A stretch of DNA of 64,000 bases from Candidatus Eiseniibacteriota bacterium (GTDB lineage: Bacteria; Eisenbacteria; RBG-16-71-46). The stretch's first letter is position 1; the number at the start of each line of letters is the position of its first letter. Where the stretch lies: positions 1 to 64,000 of the forward strand of contig JACRIW010000048.1 of the NCBI GenBank assembly GCA_016215625.1. The letters run 5' to 3'. Of the stretch, positions 49,380 to 59,433 are shown piece after piece. The notes beneath the pieces are model-generated. The model had not been told where the DNA came from. It saw nothing but the letters and a program-made list of their open reading frames with translations, and ran no database searches. Made by a program: the position numbers and the translations under genes.

Positions 49380-52379
49380 CTAGGGAACCGGGGCTCCCGG
49401 CGGGGGGCTCGCCAGCTGCATGTCCCTCATCCGGGCCTCGAGGATCTTGACCGGATAGCGCTTCTTGAGTTCCTCGAAGTACTCGCGCAGCCCCTCTTCC
49501 GTCTCGGCGGCGCGAATGTTGGCGGCGCGCTCGGCGAGCTGCTGCGCGCCGGGCTGGACGCGCTCGGCGATACGCAGGCGGACGCTGCCGTTCGGGAACT
49601 GCACCCAGCCGGTCACCTCGCCCACGGGAAGCGCCGGGCTGCGCGACGTGCCGAACGCGAGCGAATCGAAGATCGCGAAGTTGCCCATGCCCGCGAGTCC
49701 CTTGCCGGGCGCGAGTTCGCGTGTGCGCTCCGGGCCGCCCCACAGCGCGGCCAGCGAATCGAAGGCCCAGCCCGCGGCCGACATCGAGTCCAGTTCGGCG
49801 CGCTTCGCGTTCATCGCCCGCTCGCCGGCGCCACGCCGGAAGGCGTCGATCGCGTACGGACGGGCTTCGTCCCACGTCGGCGTGCGCGGCGGCGCGACGC
49901 TGTCGACCCAGGCGATCCAGTAGCCCTGCCCCTTCATGCGGAAGGGCTCCTTCACGAACTGCCCCGCCTTCAGGCCCTCGAGTTCCTGGAAGAAGGGACG
50001 GACGGCGGAGGAGTTGATCACCTCGCCGACCTTGTGCTGGTTCGGCACGGCCATGTAGCCGAGGCGCTCGGCGAGCTTGAGCAGCGCCGCCGGCGTGCGC
50101 GCGACACGGCGCATGCTGTCGGCGGTGGCCTGCGCCATGCGCTCGGCCTTCGCGATCGCCGCGTCCGACGACACGCTGGAGTAGATCCACGCCAGCGGCT
50201 GCACGACCGCGGGTTCGTGGTCGAGGACCTGGATCACGTGCCAGCCCACTTCGGTGCGCACGGGATCCGGCACGAGTTCGCCGGCCTGCATCGAGAACGC
50301 CGCGCGCTCGAACTCGCCGAGCATCGTGCCGCGCCCGAACGTGCCGAGGTCGCCGCCCTTGTCCTTCGTGGCGATGTCCATGCTGAACTGCTTCGCGAGC
50401 GCACCGAAGTCCTCGCCGTTGCGGATCCGCGCGAGCACCTGCTCCGCCTGCGTGCGGGCGGCGGCATCGGCCTCCGGGGTCTGCGCGGTGGGCTCGATCA
50501 GGATGTGACGGGCGCGCACGAGTTCGGGAGCGGAGTACTTGTCGAGGTTCTCGCGATGGAACTGTTCGACCTCGGCGCGCGTGAGCGGCACCTGCAGGAT
50601 CGGCGGAGGCGAGACGATGATGCGCGTGTACGAAAGCACGTCGCCGCGGCTGAACTGCTTCGCGTTGGTCTCGTAGAGCGCACGGGCGCCTTCGAGTTCC
50701 TCGGCCTCGCGCTGGCGCTGGCGCGCGGCCGCCAGGGCCGAGCGCGCCTGCGCGAAGCTCGGCACCGCACGCGGCACGCGTGCGATCGCCTGCCACACGA
50801 CCCAGCCGCCACGGAGCGGGAACTCGCTCGTGCGCGGAACCGGGTTCGACCAGACGGAGTCCGCGACGACGCTGCCCTCGAGCGTGGAATCGAGGTCGGC
50901 GCCCTCGGGCGCGACCGCCTCGCGCACCTGCGTGAGCGCTTCGGTCGCCGCGTCCCGCTTCCCCGCCGCCCACGCCCGCGTGAGCAGGTCGGCCGCCGAA
51001 CGCGCGGCGCGGATGCGGGCGTCGCGCAGGAACCGCGTGCGCACGTCGTCGCGCACGTCGGCCAGCGGCTTCGCCACGACGCCGCCGGAAGCCGCGTCGA
51101 AGGACGAATAGTCGGCGAGGTGCCCGCGGTAATAGCGATCGAGGTCGGCCGCGGCCGGCTCGGGCACGCGCATGGCGGCCGTGTCGAACACCGCCCAGCG
51201 CACGCGCATGCCGGGCGCGGCGAGCGAATCGCGCAGCGTCGCGTAGAGCGCGCGCTGCACGTATTCCTCGGCGTGCAGCTTGCGGTCGCGGCGCAGCACG
51301 CCACGCACCTCGCGCGCGACGTCCTTGAGCGGCGCGACGTGCGCCGGCTGCACTTCGTCCACGCGCACGATCATCCAGCCTTCCTCACCGGCGATCGGCT
51401 CGGGGAACACCACGCCCGTCATGCGCGGATCGAAGAGACGCTTCTGCTGCGCGGCGGTGCCCCGCCAGTAGCCCGGGAAGTTGTCCGACGTCACGACGAC
51501 GCCCTGCCTCGGGCTCAGCCAGGCGACGACCGACGAGAACTCCGCCCCCTTCGCGACTTCCGCGAGCAGGCTGTCGGCGACCACCTTCATGCGCTTCGTC
51601 CACGCGTCGAGCGCGCCGCTTTCGCGACGCTGCTCGTCGGAGAGGCCGGGCGAGTTCACGAACACGACCGTGAGCTTGGCGCGGTCCGGGCGCTCGTAGT
51701 CGCGCTGGTGCGAGCGGTAGTACGCGACGACGTCGGCCTCGCGCGGCTCGGGATAGCTGCCGTCGAACTCCGATTTGCGCAGCGTGAGGTGCTCGGCGGT
51801 CACGCGCATCAGCGTCCGCGCGGCGAGCGCACGCGCATCCGCCTCGCTCGGCGTGTACTTCGACGCGGTGCGGTCGGCGAGCTTGCGCCCGGCGAGCTGC
51901 GACCGGATCGAGGCGATCGCGGCGTCGTAGGACGCCTTCTGCGTCGTCTTCACGGCGTTGAAGCGCGTGGGATCGAACTGCCCGCCGGGATTGAAGAACG
52001 GCTCGCGCTTGAGGATCTCCTCCGCCTCGGCGACCGACGCGGTGACCCCCGTCCGGTTCGCCTCGAGAGTGAAGAGTTCCTGGCGGATGAGCGACTCGAG
52101 CACCTGGCGGCGCACGAGGTCACGCATCTCGGGAGGAAGCTCGCGGTTGCCGCTGCGCTGGGAGAACTCGGTCACGGCCGCGGCGGTGCGGCGGTCGAGG
52201 TCGTCCTTGAAGATGCGGCGCGGTCCGACGGTCGCGGCGGCCGGCCCCGTGGGCGCGGCGGGCGACGCGGCGGCCGGAGCGGGACGGGCCGTGCGCGCGC
52301 CCGGCGGTGCGAAGACCAGCGCCGCCTGCGCGGCGCAGGCGACGATCACGAGCAGTGAAAGTCCACGACGAGCATTCAC
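49380..52379 (-). CDS. SurA/PpiD-like periplasmic peptidyl-prolyl isomerase
   Basis: The approximately 999-residue exported protein has a signal or anchor segment (about 1-25) and a SurA_N-type helical chaperone domain (about 60-170: VLESLIRQELFTLEANRTGV). It has two parvulin-like regions: a poor one (about 210-340) and a typical one (about 625-720: RARHILIEPT, GEDFGALAKQFSMD, GGDLGTFGRGTM). Helical arms follow. It should help outer-membrane proteins fold, like SurA or PpiD. It is much longer than either (about 430 and 620 residues). The start is a GTG at 52379. It is divergent from pgeF. Confidence 0.88.
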   Translation of the reverse strand: MNARRGLSLLVIVACAAQAALVFAPPGARTARPAPAAASPAAPTGPAAATVGPRRIFKDDLDRRTAAAVTEFSQRSGNRELPPEMRDLVRRQVLESLIRQELFTLEANRTGVTASVAEAEEILKREPFFNPGGQFDPTRFNAVKTTQKASYDAAIASIRSQLAGRKLADRTASKYTPSEADARALAARTLMRVTAEHLTLRKSEFDGSYPEPREADVVAYYRSHQRDYERPDRAKLTVVFVNSPGLSDEQRRESGALDAWTKRMKVVADSLLAEVAKGAEFSSVVAWLSPRQGVVVTSDNFPGYWRGTAAQQKRLFDPRMTGVVFPEPIAGEEGWMIVRVDEVQPAHVAPLKDVAREVRGVLRRDRKLHAEEYVQRALYATLRDSLAAPGMRVRWAVFDTAAMRVPEPAAADLDRYYRGHLADYSSFDAASGGVVAKPLADVRDDVRTRFLRDARIRAARSAADLLTRAWAAGKRDAATEALTQVREAVAPEGADLDSTLEGSVVADSVWSNPVPRTSEFPLRGGWVVWQAIARVPRAVPSFAQARSALAAARQRQREAEELEGARALYETNAKQFSRGDVLSYTRIIVSPPPILQVPLTRAEVEQFHRENLDKYSAPELVRARHILIEPTAQTPEADAAARTQAEQVLARIRNGEDFGALAKQFSMDIATKDKGGDLGTFGRGTMLGEFERAAFSMQAGELVPDPVRTEVGWHVIQVLDHEPAVVQPLAWIYSSVSSDAAIAKAERMAQATADSMRRVARTPAALLKLAERLGYMAVPNQHKVGEVINSSAVRPFFQELEGLKAGQFVKEPFRMKGQGYWIAWVDSVAPPRTPTWDEARPYAIDAFRRGAGERAMNAKRAELDSMSAAGWAFDSLAALWGGPERTRELAPGKGLAGMGNFAIFDSLAFGTSRSPALPVGEVTGWVQFPNGSVRLRIAERVQPGAQQLAERAANIRAAETEEGLREYFEELKKRYPVKILEARMRDMQLASPPPGAPVP

Positions 52380-52408
52380 CTTGTGCAATCCCCCTGATGC
52401 GGCCGCGC

Positions 52409-52437
52409 TTGACCCTGCGCGCACCGCTCCCTAGCGT
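52409..52437 (+). promoter_or_regulatory. Candidate near-leaderless promoter of pgeF
   Basis: TTGACC (52409-52414) and TAGCGT (52432-52437) are 17 bases apart. The ATG at 52449 follows the -10 by 11 bases, with no ribosome-binding site. Confidence 0.55.
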
Positions 52438-52448
52438 GCGGCCCACTC

Positions 52449-53222
52449 ATGTGGACACTGACCCGGAACTCCGAACTTCCGCTCTGGCGCCGCGCGGCCT
52501 CCGCCCACGGCGCCGTGCTCGCCTTTTCCACCCGGCGTGGAGGAGTCTCCCTCCCGCCGTTCGACACCTTGAACCTCGGCCGCTCCACCGCGGACGAACC
52601 CGACGCGGTATCGGCGAACCGTGGCCGATTGCTCACCACGCTCGGCCTGGATCCGGCTTTCCTCGCGACGGCGGGCCAGGTGCACGGCACGCGCATCGTC
52701 GAGGTGACGGGGCCGGGCCACCAGCTCGAATGCGACGCGCTCCTCACGAGCGTGCCGGGACTCGCCCTGGCGGTGACCACCGCCGACTGCATGTCGCTGC
52801 TGTTCGAAGCGCCCGGGGTCGTGGCGGCCGCGCACTCCGGCTGGCGCGGCGCCGCGGACGGGATGCCCTTGGCGGCGCTGCGTGCCGTGTGCGAGCGGGC
52901 CCGCTGCGGTCCCGAACGCGTGCATGTCCATTTCGGTCCGTGCAACCGCGGCTGCTGCTACGAAGTCGGCGAGGAAGTCGCGGAGCGCTTCCCGGAGCCC
53001 GCGCTCCGTCGCGAAGGTCTCCCGAACCCCCACCTCGACCTGCCGACCGCCACCCGCATCGCGCTCGTCGCGGCCGGACTGCCCGACGCTCAGGTGCACG
53101 ACACGGAAGCCTGCACGTCCTGCGAACCTTACTGGTACTTCTCTCACCGCCGCGACGCCGGGCTCACCGGGCGACTCTGGGGAGTCGCCGCGCTGTCCGG
53201 GGACGGCGGTTCGAACGGATGA
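52449..53222 (+). CDS. pgeF: PgeF/laccase-domain protein (YfiH family)
   Basis: The 257-residue protein is a copper- or zinc-type PgeF/YfiH member. The conserved metal and substrate residues lie in AGQVHGT, TTADCMSLLF, AHSGWRGAAD and FGPCN. PgeF corrects peptidoglycan by removing wrongly inserted serine, and others in the family act as purine nucleosidases or polyphenol oxidases. It is divergent from the PpiD-like gene. A candidate promoter gives an almost leaderless mRNA. Confidence 0.93.
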   Translation: MWTLTRNSELPLWRRAASAHGAVLAFSTRRGGVSLPPFDTLNLGRSTADEPDAVSANRGRLLTTLGLDPAFLATAGQVHGTRIVEVTGPGHQLECDALLTSVPGLALAVTTADCMSLLFEAPGVVAAAHSGWRGAADGMPLAALRAVCERARCGPERVHVHFGPCNRGCCYEVGEEVAERFPEPALRREGLPNPHLDLPTATRIALVAAGLPDAQVHDTEACTSCEPYWYFSHRRDAGLTGRLWGVAALSGDGGSNG

Positions 53223-53383
53223 CCGTGGGGGTGCGCAGAGGGCGGGGAGTATAACAGCATCACCGCGTGCGAAACGCGGATTCACCCGGCCCCCGAGGTC
53301 TTGACCCTTTCCTCACGCTTCGCTTCACTGCCCGGTGCCACCCCCGGCGACTCCGGGTCGCCGTCCCTTCTCACGGAGGTCGA

Positions 53384-54124
53384 ATGTCCCGCGCGTTCCT
53401 GCCCGTCCTGTCTCTCGCCCTGACCCTGCCGATCGCCGCCTTCGCCGGCACGCCCGCGGCGAAGCCCGCCGCGCCGGCGCGCGCCGCGGCACCGGCGGCG
53501 ACGGCGGCGCCCTCCGAACCTATGGCGGTCGTGCTCGAGACCGCCCGCGGCCGGATCGTGATCCAGCTCGCGGACAAGGACGCGCCGAAGACGGCCGCGA
53601 ACTTCGTGAAGCTCGTCAAGCGCGGCTTCTACGACGGCACGACGTTCCACCGCGTGATTCCCGGCTTCATGATCCAGGGCGGCGACCCGAACTCGAAGGA
53701 CTCGAACATCTTCAACGACGGCCAGGGCGGTCCCGGCTACACCGTGCCGGCCGAGATCAAGCTGCCGCACCTGCGCGGGGCGATCGCCATGGCGCGCATG
53801 CCCGACGCGGTGAATCCCAAGCGTGAGTCGAGCGGCTCGCAGTTCTTCATCTGCGTGGCCGATCGCAAGGACCTCGACCGCGGCGGCTACACGGTGTTCG
53901 GCAAGGTCGTCCAGGGCATGGACGTCGTGGATGCGATCGTCGCGCTCGCCGACCGCAAGGACATCGGCCGCACCGCCATGGGTGCCAACCCCGGCACGCT
54001 CGCGCTCATCCGCAAGGCGACGCTCGAGCCGCTCTCGAAGTACGCCGGGGCGCCGGCCCAGGCGGCGCCGGCCCAGCCGGTGGCGCCGCGCGCCACCCCC
54101 GCGGCGGCCGACAGCTCGCGCTGA
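53384..54124 (+). CDS. Exported cyclophilin-type peptidyl-prolyl isomerase
   Basis: The 246-residue protein has a signal peptide, an Ala/Pro linker, and a cyclophilin domain (about 46-210) with the catalytic Arg in FHRVIPGFMIQGGD and the conserved SSGSQFFICVAD. It has short A/P-rich tails at both ends. As a PpiA-like enzyme it speeds proline isomerisation in the periplasm. GGAGGT precedes the ATG at 53384. It is a single gene, convergent with the M28 peptidase operon. Confidence 0.94.
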   Translation: MSRAFLPVLSLALTLPIAAFAGTPAAKPAAPARAAAPAATAAPSEPMAVVLETARGRIVIQLADKDAPKTAANFVKLVKRGFYDGTTFHRVIPGFMIQGGDPNSKDSNIFNDGQGGPGYTVPAEIKLPHLRGAIAMARMPDAVNPKRESSGSQFFICVADRKDLDRGGYTVFGKVVQGMDVVDAIVALADRKDIGRTAMGANPGTLALIRKATLEPLSKYAGAPAQAAPAQPVAPRATPAAADSSR

Positions 54125-54161
54125 CGCACGACGTCGAGGCACGCGCGCGGCGCGCCGGCGG

Positions 54162-56063
54162 TCACTCCCGCCAGCGCGCCGCGCCCATTTCGGCGACGAG
54201 CGCGAACCACTCCTCGAGCGCTTCGTCGCCCACCTCGTGCCCCTCGTCTCGCACGAGTTCGGCGATCTCCGGAATCGCGCGCTCGCCGTTCGCGGCGAAC
54301 CACGCCACTTCGAACGCGAGGTAGCCGCCCGCCTGTTCTTCGAGCGCCACGAAGCGCTCACGCGCGTCGTGCGGCAGCGCCGAGAAGCCCGACTGGTGCG
54401 TGAGCATGGGCACGATCGGGGTGCGCTGGAGCCGCACGGGCACGCGTCCCGGACGCGCGGCCGCGGGCACCGGTTCCACCGGCAGCGTGGGCGCGATTTC
54501 GGAATCGAAGTGCCCTTCCATGCCGTCCGCGGCCGCCAGCACGGCCGCGCGCAGCGCGGCGCGCACGGGATGCGCCGCGTCGAGGCCGATCGCGAGGCGG
54601 TCGAGCGAGGCGAGCGCGGTGTGCCCCGCGAGCCGCGCCGCACGCGCGGCGCGGAGCGGTTGCGGTGAATCGAGTGCGGCGCGCAGCCGCCGGCGCGTGC
54701 GGGCTTCGATCTCGGCGGCGAGCGTCCGCAGGTCGTCCGCTGCCGGCGCGGCGACCGTCAGCGCGAACGCGCACGCGATGCGCGCGGCGTGCGCGAGCGA
54801 GCGCGGATCGCAGCGCTCCGGGCCGTCGAGGTTGGAATGGTAGTAGCGGTCCGGCCACTGGATGAGCATGCCGCAGGGCACGCCGCGGGCAGGATCGAGC
54901 CACACCGCATGATCGCTGCCCCCACCGTAGCGCACTTCCTCGTGCGCGAAGGGCACGGACTCACCCCAGCCCTCTTGGCGCAGCCGCGCGAGCAGTTCCT
55001 CGACGAAGCTCGACGCGAAATGCGGCGCTCGCTCGAGCTGCTGCACGCTCGCGCACTGCGCCTGGTCCTCGCCCACCATGTCGAGATTGAGCGCCGCGAT
55101 CGTGGCGCCGGCCGCCTCGGGGCGCGCCGCGATCCAGGCATGCGTGCCGGTGAACTCCGGCATCCACAACCAGCGCACGGTCCGCCGTTCCGCGGGCAGG
55201 CGCCCGCCGGCGGCGAGCGCGGCGACCACGCGCGCGCATTCGAGCGCGGCGGCGACGCCCGAGCCGTTGTCGTTCGCCCCCGGTTTCGGATGACAGAGGT
55301 GCGCGGTCACGAGCACCTCACCGGGCAGCGGGCCCGGCACGACCGCGCTCACCAGTTCGATGTCGCGCGGCGCGAACGCCGCCGCGATGTCCACCTCGAG
55401 CTCGACGGCCTCACGGGCGGCGAGGCGGCCACGCAGCCGCTCGCCTTCCCCGGGAGAAAGCACCACGCCCCAACCCGACGGCGCGGCATCGCCCCACCAG
55501 AACGACGTGTAGGCGAGCGAGTCCGGGTCGGTCTCGCGCGTTCGCGCCGGCGGCACGAGCCGGCGGCCGTCCGACAGCAGCCCGGCCGCGCCGCGTTCGA
55601 GCACGGCGAGCTGGTGCACGCGCATCACCGCGCCGTCGGTCAGCACGACCTTGCCGCGCACGTCGATCCCGTCGTAGTGCGACGCGCTCGCGCCGTCCGC
55701 GAGCGCGACCACGGGCCAGCGCCCCGCGGCGCTCACGCTCCGCTGGACCAGCGAGAGCGGCTCGTCGGCGAAGGACGCGACCGCGCGCGGCCCGTCCGTG
55801 CCGTGCAGCGTGGCCGAGCCGCGCTCGCAATCCCAGCCGAGCGGCATGACGCACCCCGCGAGCGCGGTGGCGCCGTCGCCGCTCACGCGCACGACCTCGG
55901 GCTCGAGCCCCGCGGCGCGCAGTGACGCCACGAGCCAGGCGGCGGCGTCCGAGTAACCGGGTGACGACTGGATGCGATGGTGCCGCGCGATCTGTTCGAC
56001 GTCGCGCAGGGCGCGGTCGCCCGAGACGAGCGGGAAGACGAGCGCGAGACGGGGGTCACTCAT
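54162..56063 (-). CDS. M28-type aminopeptidase-like protein (DUF4910-related)
   Basis: The approximately 633-residue protein has an N-terminal PA-like insert (about 60-190) in a M28-type metallopeptidase fold. Metal ligands are seen in TAHLCHPKPGANDNGSGVAA (His, Asp) and PEFTGTH, and LDMVGED; the SNLDGPE segment near 425 is typical of the catalytic side. The layout matches DUF4910 aminopeptidases. The C-terminal 180 residues are additional. No signal peptide is visible, so it is probably cytoplasmic. The start at 56063 overlaps the upstream glycosyltransferase by 8 bases, so it is the end of the S55 operon. Confidence 0.85.
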   Translation of the reverse strand: MSDPRLALVFPLVSGDRALRDVEQIARHHRIQSSPGYSDAAAWLVASLRAAGLEPEVVRVSGDGATALAGCVMPLGWDCERGSATLHGTDGPRAVASFADEPLSLVQRSVSAAGRWPVVALADGASASHYDGIDVRGKVVLTDGAVMRVHQLAVLERGAAGLLSDGRRLVPPARTRETDPDSLAYTSFWWGDAAPSGWGVVLSPGEGERLRGRLAAREAVELEVDIAAAFAPRDIELVSAVVPGPLPGEVLVTAHLCHPKPGANDNGSGVAAALECARVVAALAAGGRLPAERRTVRWLWMPEFTGTHAWIAARPEAAGATIAALNLDMVGEDQAQCASVQQLERAPHFASSFVEELLARLRQEGWGESVPFAHEEVRYGGGSDHAVWLDPARGVPCGMLIQWPDRYYHSNLDGPERCDPRSLAHAARIACAFALTVAAPAADDLRTLAAEIEARTRRRLRAALDSPQPLRAARAARLAGHTALASLDRLAIGLDAAHPVRAALRAAVLAAADGMEGHFDSEIAPTLPVEPVPAAARPGRVPVRLQRTPIVPMLTHQSGFSALPHDARERFVALEEQAGGYLAFEVAWFAANGERAIPEIAELVRDEGHEVGDEALEEWFALVAEMGAARWRE

Positions 56064-57339
56064 GAACGGCCTTTCGGGTCCGGTGCAGCGCGAGCGCCAG
56101 CAGCGCCGGCGCACCGTATTCGACGATTCTCCAGGGAAGCGACAGGTGGAAGGCGCCCCCTTCCGCCGGCGCGGCGAGCACACCGTAGTTGAGGAGTGCG
56201 AGCGCCGAAAGCAGCAACCACGGCAGCGACGGCGCCACGCCGTCCCACACGAGCGCCCAGCCGAGGTACCACGGGTGCAGCACCGGGCCGAGGAGCAGCC
56301 CCGCGCGGAAGGCCGCCCGCGCTCCCCGCACGAGTTCGGCGCCCCGCGCGGCCGCCACGGTGGCCACGACGAACGGGGCGGTGATCGCGACGGCGCGCGC
56401 CACGGGCTCGCCGAGCACACGTTCGACGCCTTCGAAGGCGAGCGCGTTGTTGCGCCACGTTCGTGCGTACGCTTCGAGGCCGCTCGCTTCGCCGCTCGCG
56501 GCGCGCAGGAACCACGCGAGCCCCGCGCCGCTCGCGACGACGGCGATCGCACGCGCCCCGGCCGGCCAGCGCCGCCAGAAGAGCGGGAGCGCCGCGAGCG
56601 GCAGGAGCTTGCCGAGCACCGCCGCGGCGAAGCACGCCGCCGACCACTTCGGCCGCGATTCGAGCAGCAGCACGGCGAGAGCGAGAGGCAAGAGCGCCGT
56701 CGGATCGTGGTGACCGCTGCCCGCGTACTCGATCACGACGAGAGGATTCCACGCGTAGGCGATCGCCGGGAGGGCGCTGCCGCAGCGCCGGCGGCTGAGC
56801 ACGGCGAGCACCCACACGAGCGCCACGTCGTTCAGGGCGATCCAGCCCTTCATGCCGAGCCAGCCCGGGTGCACGCGCTCGGCGAGCGCGAAGCCCGCCT
56901 CCGCGAAGGGCGGGTAGATGGTGCGCAGCGAGGGATGGTTGATGCGCGGGTGCACTTCCGTCTCGCGCATCGCCGCGAGCGCCGGTGCATCGGGCGCGTG
57001 CGCGTACGGGTCGAGGCCCGCGAGCACGACGCGGCCGTCCCACACGTACCGCCAGAGGTCGTCGGACAGCTCCGGGATGCGCGGCAGCACGGCGAGGCGC
57101 ATCGCCACCGCGGTCACGACCACGAGCGCGACGTCGCGCGTCACGCGCCATCGCGCCAGCCGGATCAGCGCCAGCGCGAGCACGGCGCTCGCGCCCCAGG
57201 CGAGCGACTGCAGCGCACCGAGCTGTGCCGTCCACGACGGCAGTCGCCCCATCGCCACGCTCGCCGCGACCGCGAGCATCGCCACCGCCACGCCTTCGGC
57301 GAGCGAGCGGCCCGGCGAGAGCGTGGCGGTGCGGGTCAT
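56056..57339 (-). CDS. GT-C-type membrane glycosyltransferase (GT87-like)
   Basis: The 427-residue integral membrane protein has about 10 segments. Between the first segments it carries the GT-C pattern LSDDLWRYVWDGRVVLAGLDPYAHAP (acidic DD-type motif) and NHPSLRTIYPPFAEAGF. This is the arrangement of GT87/DUF2029 and MptA/MptB-like polyprenyl-phosphate-sugar mannosyltransferases. It would transfer a sugar from a lipid carrier in the periplasm. It follows the propeller/Ig gene by 6 bases and overlaps the peptidase. Confidence 0.85.
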   Translation of the reverse strand: MTRTATLSPGRSLAEGVAVAMLAVAASVAMGRLPSWTAQLGALQSLAWGASAVLALALIRLARWRVTRDVALVVVTAVAMRLAVLPRIPELSDDLWRYVWDGRVVLAGLDPYAHAPDAPALAAMRETEVHPRINHPSLRTIYPPFAEAGFALAERVHPGWLGMKGWIALNDVALVWVLAVLSRRRCGSALPAIAYAWNPLVVIEYAGSGHHDPTALLPLALAVLLLESRPKWSAACFAAAVLGKLLPLAALPLFWRRWPAGARAIAVVASGAGLAWFLRAASGEASGLEAYARTWRNNALAFEGVERVLGEPVARAVAITAPFVVATVAAARGAELVRGARAAFRAGLLLGPVLHPWYLGWALVWDGVAPSLPWLLLSALALLNYGVLAAPAEGGAFHLSLPWRIVEYGAPALLALALHRTRKAVHE

Positions 57340-57345
57340 CGGGCC

Positions 57346-59433
57346 CTACTTCCCGCGCGGCACCTGCACGGTCACGGCGCGCGTGGCGGCGTTGCCCGCC
57401 ATGTCGACGGCGCGCACGCTCACGAGGTGTTCGCCCGGCGCGAGCGAGGGCAGCGTCACGCGGAAGCGCGCCTCGCGGCTGTCCGCCAGCCCCGTGTCCG
57501 TCGCGAGCGAGCGCCAGTCGCCGTCGTCCACCGCGACCTCGAGGCGCACGATCGGGCTCGAGTCGTCGTCGGCCGCTCCCTCGAGGCGCGCGCCCTGTCC
57601 GCTCAACGCCTTCCACGCGGGCGGCGTGTTGTCCACCGCGAACGGCCGGCTCACGGCGAAGCCCGTGCGTTCCTCACCCACGGCGTTCGAGACGCCGTCG
57701 GTCGCGGTGACGCGCACGCGGTAACGGCCGTCGGGGAGCGAGTTCGTGTTCCAGGTGTAGAGCGTCGCTTCGAGGTCCTTGCCGATCTCGACCCATTCGC
57801 CGCCGTCCTCGCGCTTGACCTCGATGCGGTAGCGCAACGCGTCGCCGTTGGGGTCGCTGCCGCGCCACTGCAGCGTGCGGAGTCCGCGGGCCCAGACCGG
57901 AAGTTCGCGGATGGGCTTGTTCGAGGGCAGCGACACCGAGTACTCGACCTTCTGGCCGCTCGGCAGCGCCTGGGTCACGGCCTCACTGCGCGGGCCCAGC
58001 TCGCCGTCGCGGAAGCCCTGGGCCTGCGGCGCGACGCCGAGGTCGTCCACGCGCGGCGCCATGTTCTCCTCGCGCCAGGCGACCGAGAGCTCCTCGAGCC
58101 GCGCGTCGGCCGAACCCAGCTCGAGCTTCCACTGCAGGAAGCGCGCGGCCGGGGACTGCACGCGGCCGCCACCGTCGGCGGCCGAGACGTCCTGCCACTT
58201 CGACCACGTCGTGTCCGGCGTCTCGCTGTTGCCGCTCCGCGTGGAGAGCGCGAGCGCACCCGAGCCCGCCCAGCGCGCATGCCCGAAGCGCGCGAAGCGC
58301 TTGGCGTCGAGCGGTGCGGACGTCAGCGTCCCGCCCGCGGCGCGCGCGGGCCCGACGCGCCAGAGCGCCACGGGGTTCGCCGTCGCGGCCCACACGGCGC
58401 CGTCGGCGCCGGATGCGAGCGCGGTCACCTGCGCCTGCGAAGGGGCCAGCAGCTGCGAAGCGGCGGTCGCGTGCTCGATGCGGAAGAGCCCCGCGCGATT
58501 GCCGCTCGCCGCGATCAGTCCCTGCGGCGTCGAGGCGAGCGCGAAGACGAGCGGCTGCGGCGACGTCCACCAGGCGACCGCGGCGCTGTCCGGCGCGATG
58601 CGGTAGACGACCGATCGCCCTCCCGCGACGGGTGTGGTCACGGGCGCGGGCGTCTGGTCCTCGTCCTCTCCGTCCGTGTCGGTCGAGGCGACCGAAAGGG
58701 CCGCCGCCCACAGCACGCCGTCGGCGCCCCGCGCGAGCGCGCGCACTTCGTCCTCCGGCGCGTCGAAGAGCGTGCGCGCGACGCCGGCCGCACTCACGTG
58801 ATAGATGCGGCCGCGCGAATCCCCGCCCGCGTACACGCCACCCGCGCCGTCGGAGACGAGCGAGACGAGGTTGCTCTCCTCGGAATCGAACACGACCGAC
58901 CCACGGCCCTTCTCGATCCGCAGCAACCTGCCCCGCGTTCCGGTCGCGGCCCAGATCGCGCCGTTCGTGCCGGGCGCCAGCGCCCACACGTAGCGCTCGT
59001 CGGTCGTCGCCACGCGCGTCGTGTCGCCGCGGGGCGAGATGCGGAAGATCGCGCCGCGCGGCCCCGTGCCCGCGAGCAGGCCGTCGCCGTCGCGCACGAG
59101 CGCGAACACCTGGCCGCCGCCGAGCTTCACCCACGGCTTCAGTCCTCCGGCCGCGGTCCAGCGGTCGACGCGGCCGTGGTCGGCCGCGACCGCGACCGAC
59201 CCGTCGGCCAGCACGGCGATCGCCCACGCCGAGCGCACGCTGTCGGAGGGGAACATCGTGGCGCGCGGGCCGGCCTCGAGCACGCCGTCGGCGCGCACGA
59301 CCACGCCCATGGCCTCGGCCTTCGCGTAATCGGCGAACGCCTGCGACGTCCACCATTGCGTCTCGGTCGCACCCACGGCACCGGCGGCGAGCGTTCCGGC
59401 GAACAGCACGGCGGCAACGGCGAGTCTGCGCAT
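57346..59433 (-). CDS. Exported beta-propeller protein with C-terminal Ig-like domains
   Basis: The 695-residue exported protein has a signal peptide. A propeller of about seven repeats follows (about 40-380: GTNGAIWAATGTRGRLLRIEKG, GADGVLWAAALS, GAVWAATANPVALWRV), of the WD40-like/YVTN or two-component-regulator-propeller type. A region with TWSKWQDVSAADGG and two Ig/fibronectin-like domains (about 490-695: LQWRGSDPNGDALRYRIEVKREDG) completes it. No enzyme motif is seen. The ATG overlaps the stop of the S55 gene (ATGA), so the two are made in equal amounts. Confidence 0.82.
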   Translation of the reverse strand: MRRLAVAAVLFAGTLAAGAVGATETQWWTSQAFADYAKAEAMGVVVRADGVLEAGPRATMFPSDSVRSAWAIAVLADGSVAVAADHGRVDRWTAAGGLKPWVKLGGGQVFALVRDGDGLLAGTGPRGAIFRISPRGDTTRVATTDERYVWALAPGTNGAIWAATGTRGRLLRIEKGRGSVVFDSEESNLVSLVSDGAGGVYAGGDSRGRIYHVSAAGVARTLFDAPEDEVRALARGADGVLWAAALSVASTDTDGEDEDQTPAPVTTPVAGGRSVVYRIAPDSAAVAWWTSPQPLVFALASTPQGLIAASGNRAGLFRIEHATAASQLLAPSQAQVTALASGADGAVWAATANPVALWRVGPARAAGGTLTSAPLDAKRFARFGHARWAGSGALALSTRSGNSETPDTTWSKWQDVSAADGGGRVQSPAARFLQWKLELGSADARLEELSVAWREENMAPRVDDLGVAPQAQGFRDGELGPRSEAVTQALPSGQKVEYSVSLPSNKPIRELPVWARGLRTLQWRGSDPNGDALRYRIEVKREDGGEWVEIGKDLEATLYTWNTNSLPDGRYRVRVTATDGVSNAVGEERTGFAVSRPFAVDNTPPAWKALSGQGARLEGAADDDSSPIVRLEVAVDDGDWRSLATDTGLADSREARFRVTLPSLAPGEHLVSVRAVDMAGNAATRAVTVQVPRGK